Part shown: one piece after another, positions 1 through 12,775 of the stretch
Position numbering within the stretch: position 1 is the stretch's first letter
How the letters are laid out: every line of letters starts with the position of its first letter
Source: Rhea pennata
Taxonomy: Eukaryota; Chordata; Aves; Rheiformes; Rheidae
Reading direction: 5' to 3'
Assembly: GCF_028389875.1 (NCBI RefSeq)
Contig: NC_084674.1
Location: 11,131,501-11,195,500, forward strand
Length of the DNA stretch: 64,000 bases
Position numbers and translations under genes: made by a program
The notes under the pieces: generated by a model
The model's input: only the letters and a program-made list of their open reading frames with translations
What the model was told of the DNA's origin: nothing
Databases searched by the model: none

Positions 1-3000
1 AAAAAACATATCAGTATCTTGTAAGCAGATCACTACTAGGGCAAATGTAGGAACATACAGGAGTCACCTGGCTGCGATTTCCCATGCAATATTCCATTTC
101 TCTCTTGCCTGGGAAGGCAGGCCTTCCTTACCACCAGGAAATAGCTTCCTTTAGAGAAATCTCTTTCTGTTAATATATCACAGGCACCCAGAGAATTGCA
201 GTAGTAGCGTGTAAATATTTCTAAGTCGTCTGCAGTGACTCCCTTTTATGCCACAAAGCAATGGTCTCAAAGGGAGGGCGCAGAGAAAGCAAGCAGACCT
301 GGACCGAGCTCACAGGCAACCCCACAAACCCAAGAGAGCTGAGGCGTTCCAGGGCATTTTTCTGAAGAAAAGGAACTTCAAGCAATGTCCCATTTACCCT
401 TTCCTGGGCTTGTTACAAATCTGATTTCTGCAGATCTGTATATAAAAGGAGCTAAAGAATACTGCTTTTATTTGAACAGAAAAGAAGGTACATAGTTCAC
501 CGGCTAACCTGGCCTAACCCCGGGGACAACGCAGCAAATAAAATCCCTCTCTTCAATGCTCTATGTTTTTATTAACAGACAATCCTCTGTCCGCAGGGAA
601 GCTGCTCCAACTGGATTAAGCCGCAGCCCTAGGTAAGACAGTTAGCCTAAGCAGAGACTCCCACCCAAGCATGGGCAACACAGTGCTCAGGGTCTTCAAG
701 GCCTTACAGAGGCCACTTCTCCAGTCTCCTGAAGCGTGTGTGTGTGTAAATCAAACAAGGAAAATGTGCATCATCCAGACACAGTACCAAAGATCCAAAA
801 ATGGCACCCTGATCCCCAGCATCTGGCAGCTCCCATCGTCAATCCTCCTGAGCTTTTTTGCCTACAGCATAATATACTGCACAAGTTCAGTTAAAAAAAC
901 ATGTCTAAGGAAATTCAGAAGCCGGTACAAACCCATGCCTTATAGTGACAGGTACTAGCCAAGAGGACACTCTCAGCAGGACACAGCAGGGAGCAGGAAC
1001 AGGGAGGTAGATAAGCCCACCTTCTCTTTTCTGTATCTCCTCTAGCTCCAGAGTTTCTGAAGTATGAGTTACTGGGATGCAGCCACATTGACTTCAGCCA
1101 CCAAGTGAGACAGACTCTACTGCTAAAATGTAGCTAAAAAGCTACTGACATTTCCTCTTTCATCCCTAATTCACATACAACTCTGGCTAAAGGTTAAGAA
1201 ACTGGTACAAATTCCACAGTGTCTGAAGTATCCCTTCCTTTTAAGGGATTTTTTTTTAATTACCTTTTAAACACGTCCCTGGATTTTTTGCTGTTGATCT
1301 CTTGCCTTGCCTACAACCATAAGCAGCTGCCAGCAGTCTGAGACTAACCATTACAAACGCCAACCTTCTGCCTCTTTGGGACTCAGCAGAATTTAAAAGC
1401 TTCAGGGTGACTTCCAGATTCAGTATTCACAGGAATATTTTTGTCAGTCTTGGGATAACTGTGACAAATTCAGAGTAATTTTTCATGGAAAAAACTTTCC
1501 ATCAAGACTTTACAAACACCAACCCATTTCGGCCCAATAGTCCCACTTCTGGAAAAGCGAATACCAAAAAAAACCCGTGAACTACAAAACAAAAGGCTAG
1601 ACAAGGCTAATGCTAGCTCGATTGCTTTTATGTTTGACCCAGGAGCACTTGCTCAATCATCGCCAGGTCTCCGATTTTGACCTTTGTTGCTGCTGGCTGA
1701 TTTGTACTTTCAACTCTGACAACGTAACATTCACAACGAATTGCTGTGACAAGTCTCACAACTGCCATCCAAGGCCACACCACCTTCAAGCTAAACTACG
1801 GTGTGGCATTCATGAAACCTTCCCTACAAACACCCAAAACATTTGCATGCACAGAAAATACTTGAGTGAGATCAAAACGTTCACTCATTGAACTGGCTGA
1901 TTGACTTTATGTACAGGTCAAAAGCATAGCTGCATTTATTGGATGTAAAGGATCAAAAGGAAAGATGCTAAGAGACTTATCCCTCCAATCCCTAAATTCC
2001 TTCCTATCTCTCCCCAAAAATATACAGCCATGTATAGAAAAGAAAGCCAAAAAAAGAAAAAAAAAAGTACACTCCAGAGCCACTGAAAAAAGCTTTCCTA
2101 GCACTCAAAAATGTGATGCAAATTTGATGAGCTTCAATCACAGCATGAACTTGTCTTCCTCATGATCCATTTGATTAAAAAAAAAAAAAAAGGAATCATG
2201 TAGAAAAAATGTAAGTAGGAAGTTTCATGGCCTAAAATGAAATACTTTGCTTTTGAAAATACAGTATTAAAAATATTTTTATATTTTGCATGTTTGACAC
2301 CAGTACTCCTGTCTCCTAAGCTAGTCATACCAGTATAAAGGCACTCAGTCTTCCCTAACATCATCAAAATGGCTCAGATAAACATCCACTTGCACAACTA
2401 CCATTGCCTTTGATCAATTCTCAACTCAGGTCACAAACTAAGAAACTCACCTCCAAACCAAAATCATAAATGGTGGCCTTGAGTATAAAGGTATGTTATT
2501 CAATTATTTCAGGCATCCTATATAACAGAAAACACTAAGAAATCTGAACTGGCCAAGTGAAGGTTAGGTAACACCTGCTATAAGATAATGTAAATTTAGT
2601 TTTCAGAACTCCGTTTAGGATTTAACATTAGTAGCATTCCCTCAGCCCCCTTCCACAAAAGCTGCCTTCCATGTTAAAATAAAAGAGACAAAAAAACTTA
2701 CTGCTGGAAAGTTATTTCCTTATTTCTATTGTTAAAATCAATATTAGCAGATAGTCAAACAAGGTAAACAAAGCAATGTGCTAGAGCTTCCTTCAAGATG
2801 TGTTTGTTCCTGTTTTCACCAGTAGCTTTATGAAGCTGTGCTTCCTGTCTCATAGACACCTATGGTCACTTGTGGTCCTCAACAGCTACTGACCAGCTCT
2901 ACACACTATTTGTGAACTGTGGAAAACTCATCACCTGACAGAAATCCTGGACACAGACCCACAGACTGCAATCGCTACCCAAATTTAGATGTTCAGATGG

Positions 3001-6000
3001 ATTACAACATCATTTGGTAAACGCTCAGGTTATGTTACAGTTTCTGGTGGGAAATAACACTCCCCTTGCACTGTTCCACGATCACAGAATAAAGGGTAAA
3101 TAGCTGCCAAATACTGGGAGGACAGAGAGATTGACCCTGTTTCTCTGCACAGTTTAAGCGCAAGTCTAAGTCTACATCTACAGAGGCCTTAAAGTACTTC
3201 AGTGTCATGCATTCAGCATCTCATTCGTTACTAAGGACAGTGAAATGGTAACTGTACATAACACATCATGGGTAAAATGAGAAAAATACTTTTTTGATGA
3301 TATAAAACCTCAACCTATCTTCCATGGTAAGGATGGGGAAGCCTCTCTGCTCACAGAAACAGACTCTCTCTCACACACCTCCTATTTGCATACAGCAAAG
3401 GAAAAAACAAGAACTTCCTTTACAACCCCCCAAACCTAACAGCTGCCCCAGGTATTCAATTTCCAAAAGCAGACATGGACCCAAGACTTTCAACAACCCA
3501 GGATTCCTAGTGTCTAAATGATAACTGCCATACTCTTCTCAATGCTTGGCCAAAGGCCTATAAGTCATGTATATATGATGAGCTCCGTATATAATTCCAC
3601 AAACCGCACATCTTTCAGCTCCCAAGTCACTGCCACGGAGGTGAAATTCAAAGCACGTTCCTCTCCTGCACTTTACACTGTCATGGGCCAGATGACATGG
3701 TGGCAAACTGGAAATCGCAACTCTGCCACCAAGCCTGAGTTGATATGCTCTCTAACCCTGCCTGAGACAGAGCCAGCAAATTTTGACTGGTTCATATTTA
3801 TGCTGTCATCTACATTAGTAGCAAATCACTCTGCAAGTGGAGCAGCAGAAAAAGCACAGCAGGCTTCTGGCTCCAATTCATTAATGCTTTCCCCTTGAAA
3901 TCTCTGAACGGTGCAGATCTACAGGACATTTAACCTAAATGCACAGCGCTTCAGTTATCATACCGAAAACAGACCATTTCCTGTCTCAAACATCACATCA
4001 GCTGGCATTACTCAGATATAAAGTGCAGTCCACCTGAATATGAGTAAGCACGGCTGTTCCTTCCAGCACACCTGTGAACCTCGTGGAGAGGGCAGATGCT
4101 CACAGGAAGGCAAAGATATCTAGTGCAAACAGAATCAGGTCAAGAGTTTTTGCAAGTTTAAAATAACTAGCTCTAATGCACACCAACTTCCCAGAATTTC
4201 AGATGCACTATTCCATAAATACATCTAAATATAAGCATGCACAGAGCAGACAAATCGCTAAGTGACAGCTCCAAATTATTCTAAAATGTATAGGCTCCTG
4301 AAGGTATTTGGACTGTGCCTCAGTCTACCAATACAAACGCCTTGGTTTGCTATGAAAACAAGTTGGATTCACTAAGCAGTAAGTGAACAACTGTGTCAGT
4401 TTGAAAAAAACAAGATATTTACCTGAGTATATACTATTATCATTAGTACCATGTACCACTTACTACTTGGTTGCTGACTGACAAGGCAAGAAAGCAATCC
4501 ATCCCACAGGGCTTCAAAGAATTCAGTCCTAGTTTACGAGAGAAAGGATCGAAGTAAAAGGCAACACTATCTACGGTTCATTAATGCACACCAGGATAAC
4601 AAAATTATTGACAAACATAGTGCAATTGTGAAAAATTCACCTGATATTTTAGAGTTTCTTAAAAACTCCTCCTGCTCTATAAACAAGTAACCATATGCAA
4701 GAAAGAAATGCTTATATGTATACATTTCATTCTGAGTTTATCTTGTTTTCTAGGATCTGGAGAGGCACGATAAAGCACTGATGAGTTCTTAAAATAAGAA
4801 TATCATTTAAAAATTAAGGGTGTTAAAATGCAGCAGCTCAGCAAGGCCATAAACCATATGCTGTAGGTTCCACAAACGTTCTGCACAGGCCCAACTGCTG
4901 AAAGGAACAGCCCTACCCTCCTCTGAACTGCAGAAACATCTTCTCACCCCCAACAACCATTTCTCAGGTGTCTCATAAGCTTCTCTGTAATCAAACAAGA
5001 GTCAAGTCTGAAAACTGTTAAGAATTAAAAGCTGACTTGGCAAATAAGGTCAATTTTAGCACAAATCGGTCGCAGATCCTGCTCATTGTGCTGCACGAGC
5101 CCTTGATCCAGGGAAAGGGGGGCATGCTGTTTTCACAACATGTGAGATTTAGAATAGCTTTTGGCATTTCTGGTCTTACACCTCAGGAATGTAGTTTCCT
5201 ATAAGATGTGATATCAAATTAATGATTCCAGTCATCCTCAAAGTACCCTATGGAAGCACTGGAAACTACCTCAATGCATGTCTACAAATAAACATACTTA
5301 GATAAAGTCACTGATTAAACCAGTTCAGTTAAGATTATGTAAGCCACATTTAAACCTGAGATACAGATAGAATAAAATAATTTAGATAAAATTTGATAAA
5401 CAATTGGACAATAAAAAAAAATACTTTGATTAAGTTTATGTAAACCTACATTTAAGACACTAGGTCAATTTTTGTCATGTCCATCCACAGGATTCCATCA
5501 TTTTACTGGAATCAGAAAACACCAGTTTTACTGATGTCAGGTATTCTCAGCAACTGGCCAAACACCGTGAAGTTTATTCAGGAAAGCAGCAAGAATGACC
5601 TCAAAACTTTGCCGCTGCTTCAGCAGTCAAGAAGTAAAATCTTTGTTTTTAAGAACAAAAGCTTGTACTTTTTCTTTTGGATTTACTATGGATTTCAGGT
5701 ATTTGGAAAGAAATGGGGGGGGGGAAGGTAATAACTGATAAAGGAAGCCAGATAAGCTTGAGTTTCCAAAAACACACTTTACAGAACAATTCTACCACAC
5801 TCTTTACAGTCCAGTACACTCAGGAGACGGAGAAGTCATACTAAGGTTCATTTGGATTTTCCCAAAACTTCTAATTTACACCACAAAATCTTACTTGAAA
5901 CTTTAGTTTATACTGATTTAAAATTGATTTAAGACTCATACACAGCAATTACTCCATAAACAAATTATAGAGTAGCAGCATCTATAGTGGACCAAATTAT

Positions 6001-9000
6001 TCTAAGGTATGTTAACATGAAGAGGTAGCAGGTAAACCACAAGATAGCTTTGCTTGCACGCCTTGCTGACACGCAGACACCTCACTGCATTTGTGCAGTC
6101 CTGCACACAACTCAGTCTGCTGAGAAGCATGGTGATAAAGATGTTTTAAGGGAATAACAACCTCAAAAAGGGAAGAGGACTATCGCAACGGGTAAGTTTG
6201 CATCAAAGTCCACCTAACTTTATTGGAGTTTAAAGGGCCATAAACAAAAGAAATACTTTCTTAAAGCAAACTTCACAAGCACGCAATACTTTGAAAGTAT
6301 AAAAACTTACATAAAACATTAATATCTTTTAAGTGTTAATCATCAAAACAAACCCTAAAAATAATGACAGTAGTGGAGAAATTTAGTCAATCTGATAAAG
6401 AGGTAGAAAAGATAATTCTTACCCCCCTCTATGCTAAAACTACTGTATCTCACAGCATAAGCCATTGTAAAAGGTGATAGATTCTCTGAACACTAAAGTT
6501 CTAAAATGATATTCTCAAAATGAAATATGGGTGGCCCTAGAAAATGATTTTGTTTTTGCAAATACTATTTTCTTATCTTTCATGAAAGACCTACAACAAC
6601 ACAAGAGAAAAAGGACAGTTACAAAGAAAGCATATAAATGCCTGTACAAAAAGTTATCGAAGTAAATGAAAGGGAAAAGAGAAAAGAAAAAAACTGTTCT
6701 TTCACTTCTACAAATATTTGATTTGGGGTAGTAGCAGGGGAAAAAAAATCTGCAGCTAGAGGAGCATATTACGTGTCCCGATCTGTGTGCTTGTTTTATG
6801 ATCTGGGATTGTTGCGCTCTCTTCCTATAAGGGTAAAGGAGAACAGTCAAATGACCGAGTTCCAGAAAAATAAGAAAGTGCAAAGTCTTAGAATAGGTAG
6901 CTCGAGATTAAGGGCTTGACAATTAACTGCCAGTGAACCCAGCTGTGGCAGCTGAAGATGTTAGTGCCCCAGCTGTCCCCTGCATCCCTGTGCCCCAACA
7001 GCTGGCAGGAAGGAAATGTTGCCATGTCTCATCAACTGCAGTAGACAACAAGCAGAAGCAGGTAAAATACACATTTCCGTTCAGATACTCTGTTACGGAG
7101 ACAAGAAGTTTCTGCAAGGGGGCAGAGCACACAGCCAGGGACCGCAAAATCGGAAAGCCCCACTGTCAGGTCTGCCACACCTTGTCCATCAAAGTCCTAC
7201 ATTTACAGATTAAATCTAAAGAGGACTGCCTACACCAGCAAATAGTTGTGAATTTAGAGCAATTATTAAATGCTGTGAATACAACAGCATTCATATGAAG
7301 GATCAGATCAGTCAAACTATTAAAACCTTCCTAGGTAGACAAGCACTAAATTAAGAAAATTAAGGAGTCTGTCAGGCAACATTCTCCCCCCCCCCCCCCA
7401 AATCTTTAGAACTTGGAGTTATGTTTTGGAGAGATTTCAGAGAAAGCCCTACACTACACGCAAGGTAGAGGGAAACAGTGCAATAAAGGGCAATAAGTAG
7501 GATCAAATCCAAACCAAGAGAATTACAGTTCCCATAAGAATCCAAACAGTCCGCAGTGTCACGGGAAGCTGCTGAATATAGAACCAGAATCAACAGAATT
7601 TTCTGGCACTGAACGGCATCCAGAAGTTGCGACTAGCGGAAGGCTACCCACAAACAACTTGCCGGGAATGGACTGCAACCTTTAGTCCCAGAATTGGAAA
7701 AAGATTTCTCTGTAATCCCACTAAATACTCTCTGCACAGCAAGTCTGGCTGGACATCCTTTATACATCTATTTAAGGGCCCCACGTGATGAAGGCTGCCT
7801 GCTTGGCTCCTCCCTGAAAGGGCAAACAAAACAGCTCCAGAGGAGATTCCAGCAGGGATTTCAAAGACAGACATTGCATCAGCCAGGTGTACAGGAAGCC
7901 GTTGAGATAAAGTGGCTATTTACTGAGGGGCTCTCAGAGCGCGGCCGGTTCAGGAATCCTGGGGAAAGGACGACAGGAAGGAGGGAGACGCTTCGCACAC
8001 AGAACAAGCTTCATCGGCTTCAGAAAGCCTTTGTACGAGGGCTCCGGACCTGGCCTTTCTCCCAGAGATGATGCAACACTGAGGAACAGGGTCTGTGCCA
8101 GAGAAAACTATTCACCGGCTCTGCAGATGGCAACGCAGCCAAGGTCCTTGGATCAAAACACTCCCAAGCCAATCCAAACACAGTGAGGCCCCCTCGGCCT
8201 CCCTCAGCTCCCACCAGGATTTCGGGAATCCTCCATTTCACTTTGTCACCTCTCACTCCTCCTGTAACCAGGACTCGAGAAAGAAACAGGGACCCTGTGG
8301 CAGCAAGAAAGTAGTAAAAGACTGGTTTGAAAACCTGTAAAGCTATCGCTCATCCCATGATCTGCTGGGGAGCAAAGACAGAGGAGAAACTGAGCTACTG
8401 TTCAAAGCCTCAAAAATCCAGGTTCTGGATCTTCCTGTAATCACTGCTTGCCAGTGCAAGCCTGAACTCCCAAACACGTACAACAGCTCTTCTGCGACTG
8501 GCAGCTTCAGCCCCACTCTCAGGAACCAGGAAACCATGCCGAGACACAGCACCGGCAACCATGGCAACATAACACAGTGTGGCAATTATGGAGCGGTGGC
8601 AGCCACTCCAAAGTTAAGGTCCAACCTTGCTTTCCATTATAAGGCTCATTTTGACCCTCCCCCACTAAAACGATCAGAAAGTGCGTGTTCAGCTCCAATC
8701 TGAGCTCCGTGGTTTGTGACCAGCAATTCTGCACTATTGCACCTGGACTTGAGATAATGCAAATGCATTCTTCTTCATATTGGAAGACGGTTCATCTTGA
8801 TTTGAAGCTTATGTAATGCTCTTTTGCCACGTTCTAACAAACAGCAATTTGTCTAACTCATTCCAAGTGGAAAACTCCACTTAAAAAAAGAAAAAATTCT
8901 GCAACCCACACTGTACATGGAATGAGGCACTCAAATCCATTTACTAGTTAAGCTATGTAATCATTGAGAAGTATTAAAATCCAGTGAATTTTACATGGTT

Positions 9001-10700
9001 AACAAGGAGCTCAGGAAAGATTTCAGAAATCTCCCAGCATCCTGACAGGCTTTAAAGCTCAGATCGTAACACTGCCCTAACACATCCCCCTTTCAGTAAG
9101 ATCTTAGTAAGAAACTCCAGATTACGGCGCTTTCCCAGAGCCTGGCAGCACAGTGGCATAAGCCATGGGCAATGCTTTGGGCATGCTGGGAATCTTCACA
9201 CTTTTCCTGCAGATCTACTTTCCATAAGACAGAAAGATATTAGAAAGCAGACAGTCACTGGTGGTGCAGAAGGCTACCACGAGGGCCCAAAGAGAGCATT
9301 TCAGCAAAAAGCCTAGTTTCTTCTTCCGCCTCAATCTCTGAGGCTTCTGTCCACTTGCTGATGTTAAATTCTGTTCACAGGACATTTTTCATGTTTCATT
9401 CTTCTAGCTTACTTGTGTCTCGTGTGCTGTATTTGCAGTATGGCACGGATCCTAAAATACAGGTACTACCCACTGTAGCACAGCATGCCCTTACTCTGCA
9501 CGTCAGATCTCCCATATTTACCCATTTGCATCAGCAATATTACAATAGTCAAATACACTGAACAAGTCATTAACCAACAATATATTGGACAAATAAGCTT
9601 TCAGGAATATAAATTATTTTTGTGAAGCAAAAAAATCAAACACTTTGACTATTCTGTTTTACCAGAAATTTATCAAACTTATTCTCAAAGCCACACACAT
9701 GAAAGGTAAAAGCTGCCAACACGTGCTCCATAAAAGCACAACTGCTGCAAGCCATGGTCACCTTCTTCACTTGCTCATTTCTGTTAACAGGATGAAAAGC
9801 AGATAATCAAGTTGAATGTATTTTCAAAGTAAACATATATGATCAAAATCAGCAGTCACAAACCTGCAATCAGTGAGCAAGTATAGAAGTCACTTGGAAT
9901 AAATTTACTGCTGGTTACTTGCAGATAAATCAGTAACTTCTACCTTTGGAGAGAGCTTCTCTCTGAGCACAGAAAGCTAACCAACCACCCTAACTACACA
10001 CAGGTGGTAACACAGGAGTACTGAACTCAAACAGCTGGCTAAGGTGCTAGTTATAAAGCTCACACGAAAGCAATGCTGAGAAAATGGTTCTGTAACACAT
10101 CAATAATGAAATTATGCCTGTCAGCACAACTGTAAGGTTTCTGAAATGGTCTATTATGAGAAATATCTCAAACACAGCTAAGCACAGGTACGTACAGCCA
10201 CATGGTGAAACCTCTTACGGGGATTTGCATCTTAGTCTGAAATTTAATCGTTAATGCTGAAGAAAAGGTTGACAGCCCTCCTCTAGCTGAGGGAACATAG
10301 GTCATCCATCTCCCTCGATCCCATGATGGGGAAAGGGGGATGACGACACAGGCACACCACCACAGAGGAAAGATAAAGAAGGGAACTTTACTGCTAATCT
10401 TCTGCAACCTCTGCTGCGTGCAGTGCTTTCCGTGAGTAGCTGCTACAGGTTAACACGGATAAGGCTGACGGGATGCAGTAAATAGCAGGGGTTGCATTAG
10501 ATCATGAAGCTGAAGGCCTCTGCTTTACACTGTGCAGCACCCCAACGCACTTACAAAGTTTACCAAGTCGTTAGCCTTAGGCAACTTGTAGTTGCTAGAC
10601 AACCTCCTCCTCACTTAAGAAATACCTCAATTTATGTGACAAATCGATAGAGTCAACGCACAAAAACCGCCTCATCTTTCTTGGGACACAGAAGCATTTC
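1..10700. other. Non-coding AT-rich stretch, probable long intron
   Basis: None of the short open frames here shows family resemblance or good splice borders. The stretch has homopolymer runs (C14 near 7,387-7,400, A-runs near 2,176 and 8,880). With 11-24.5 kb it most simply forms the first intron of a minus-strand gene starting in the 25 kb island. Confidence 0.45.
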
Positions 10701-10734
10701 CTGTTCTTCGCTTCAGCCCTGCGGAGATGACACT

Positions 10735-10945
10735 GATCAAGCTCCTTCTTCAGCGGAGCAGCGAGGAACGCGGCCTCGCAGGAGGAGAGGTGGTGGCAGC
10801 CCGGGCAGCCCCGCGAGCAGGCACGGCCCAGGCGAGAGCGCACGCCTGCACGCTCGGGCAGAGCCGAGCGGCGGGGCCCCGGCTGCGCAGGCAGCAGCTT
10901 TCGAGCACCACCGGAAGGGAATTTCAGAGCTCCACGCACCTGCAA
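10735..10945. other. Isolated CpG-rich patch inside the non-coding stretch
   Basis: About 200 bases with many CpGs and GC far above the flanks. Splice donors are visible on both strands: minus TTTGCAG|gtgcgt at 10,940 and plus AACCAG|gtaatc ending at 10,961. It could be an alternative first exon or promoter. The frames on the two strands have no known relatives. Confidence 0.4.
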
Positions 10946-11939
10946 AGGGCACCTGGAACCAGGTAATCGACGAAAATACAGAAACTCAGCAGCCACTGAG
11001 GGAGTGGTGGAACAGACAAACAAAAATAAAAAAAAATACAAGCATCATGTGGAGCAATTACTGAACTGAGTCACTCAGTTTCACAGGCGAATTTACAAAG
11101 CCAGGGAGGAGCAGAATCACTGGAGTACTCCCGTTTGAATGGCATGAAAACCAGCAACAAAGTGCCAACAGAATACTGCTCCTGACAACTATTTAATATT
11201 GTTTCAAACATGAAGAGGCTTTCAGACCAAGTTGAGTTAACCCGAGAGACTACACATACCCTGCATTAAGAATTAAACCTACTAGGAGAGCTTGTGCTTA
11301 CTTTGCCTTTCAGAGGAACTGTAATATATTGCCATTGTGCAAATTTTTTAAATACAGATTCTAAAAAAGGATGAAAAAGATTTACAGACTTCTGCTGTGG
11401 TCAAGTGGAATTCAGAACCACTCATCTGAATACAGTGACTGCACAGAGTTACATCAGTGCCTCACTGTAGAGGCTTTCAGAAAGCCTTAACCGTATCTTA
11501 AACATCTTTCCCATACTGAGTTGCTTCAGAACAGAGTTCCAAAGATGCAAGCCACAAAGCATTAAATTTCAGAGTTCCCTTCACATCTTATAAGGCTTAT
11601 GCAAGGCAGTATTCCCTCACTAAGTTAACTCTTTTTCCTCTCAATTAACCTTAATTTCATGACCTTGCATTTGACAGTGAATGCATAAATGTGAACTTGC
11701 TCCAATTGATTATGGCATGAAACATTCAAAGATTGTTAAATTCCAGTATCAGGGAAGGACCATTACCATAATCGAAACATTCACAGCGTATTTTCTCCAA
11801 AAATAAATCATTTGGGCCTATTTTAAAGGCTTAAGATGAACGTTCACTCCTCCTCTCTTCCCTGTAAACCATTCCAACATTTAATTATTGTCACTGTTAA
11901 GAAACTATTTCAAGATTGAATTTGTCTAACTTCAGTTGA

Positions 11940-12185
11940 TATTGCTAGGCCTTTGTCAGCAAATCTCACAAGTCCTTTTAGAGAAGGATCCAGTCCTCGT
12001 CTCAATTGTCTTTTTAATAAGTTGAGTAGGTTGAGCTCCTTTAAACCTCCCATCATGAGGCTTATTTTCCAGTCCCTGGATCACTTCTGCAGCTGTCCTT
12101 TGAATTCTCTCCAAAGACACTGGCATTCTTCTTGAAGCATGGAAACCAAAATTCAATTCTAGTATCAGTCTTAATGTTGCAACGT
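11940..12185 (-). repeat. Ancient CR1/L3-like LINE remnant
   Basis: The segment reading GGTTGAGCTCCTTTAAACCT, then TGCAGCTGTCCTTTGAATTC and TCTTGAAGCATGGAAACCA follows the reverse-complement CR1 pattern (tail of ORF2, 'lean back' region), but is heavily diverged. Confidence 0.45.
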
Positions 12186-12639
12186 TTGTAAGATTACTTA
12201 CTTATTTTTGCTTGATATTCCTTTCCCCTGTCATTTTGTTATCACATTAACCCTTCAAAAAAAAAGACCTAAGTAGCATGTAGAGACAGTTAGCTGTAAT
12301 GACCTTCCAATCCTTTGAGCCTCCACTTTTTAGAACTGTTTCACCTTGTAGGCCAGCTTTGCAGTTTTGCTAACAAATGCACCACCTTGCAATGGGACGA
12401 ATTCATACATTTCGTTGAAATGTAGCAAAACAGTTGAGAGCTCTCTAAATACACTTTATCATCTCACAAATGTGCATGTCTGATAAGATCTTTATCAAAT
12501 ATTTTATGCTATCCAGGTAAAAAAAGACACTAAGTGGCCGTAAATCTGCTGCACAACTCTTGCTAGATTCAAAGAGGATTTTGCCTTCTTGCCCTCTCCC
12601 CTTAAAGCAAATATACTCCCCACACCTGCTATACCCCAT

Positions 12640-12775
12640 CTATTTTCCACAAAATCATAAAATAATTTAGATTGGAAGGGATCACTGGAGGTCAACTGGT
12701 TTGACTACCCTCTTCCCCAAAGCAGGGCCAGCTCAGATCAGGTTGCTCAGGGCTTTGCCCATTTCTTCTACAGCA
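12640..12775 (-). repeat. CR1 LINE fragment, 3' end
   Basis: The segment AAAATCATAAAATAATTTAG with GATTGGAAGGGATCACTGGA, then AAAGCAGGGCCAGCTCAGAT and GGTTGCTCAGGGCTTTG, is the reverse complement of the CR1 3' end. Confidence 0.8.

Noticed and set aside
436-450. TATATAAAAGG, TATA-like sequence on the plus strand
   Set aside because: There is no supporting exon, initiator or CpG context, and such strings are expected by chance in AT-rich DNA.
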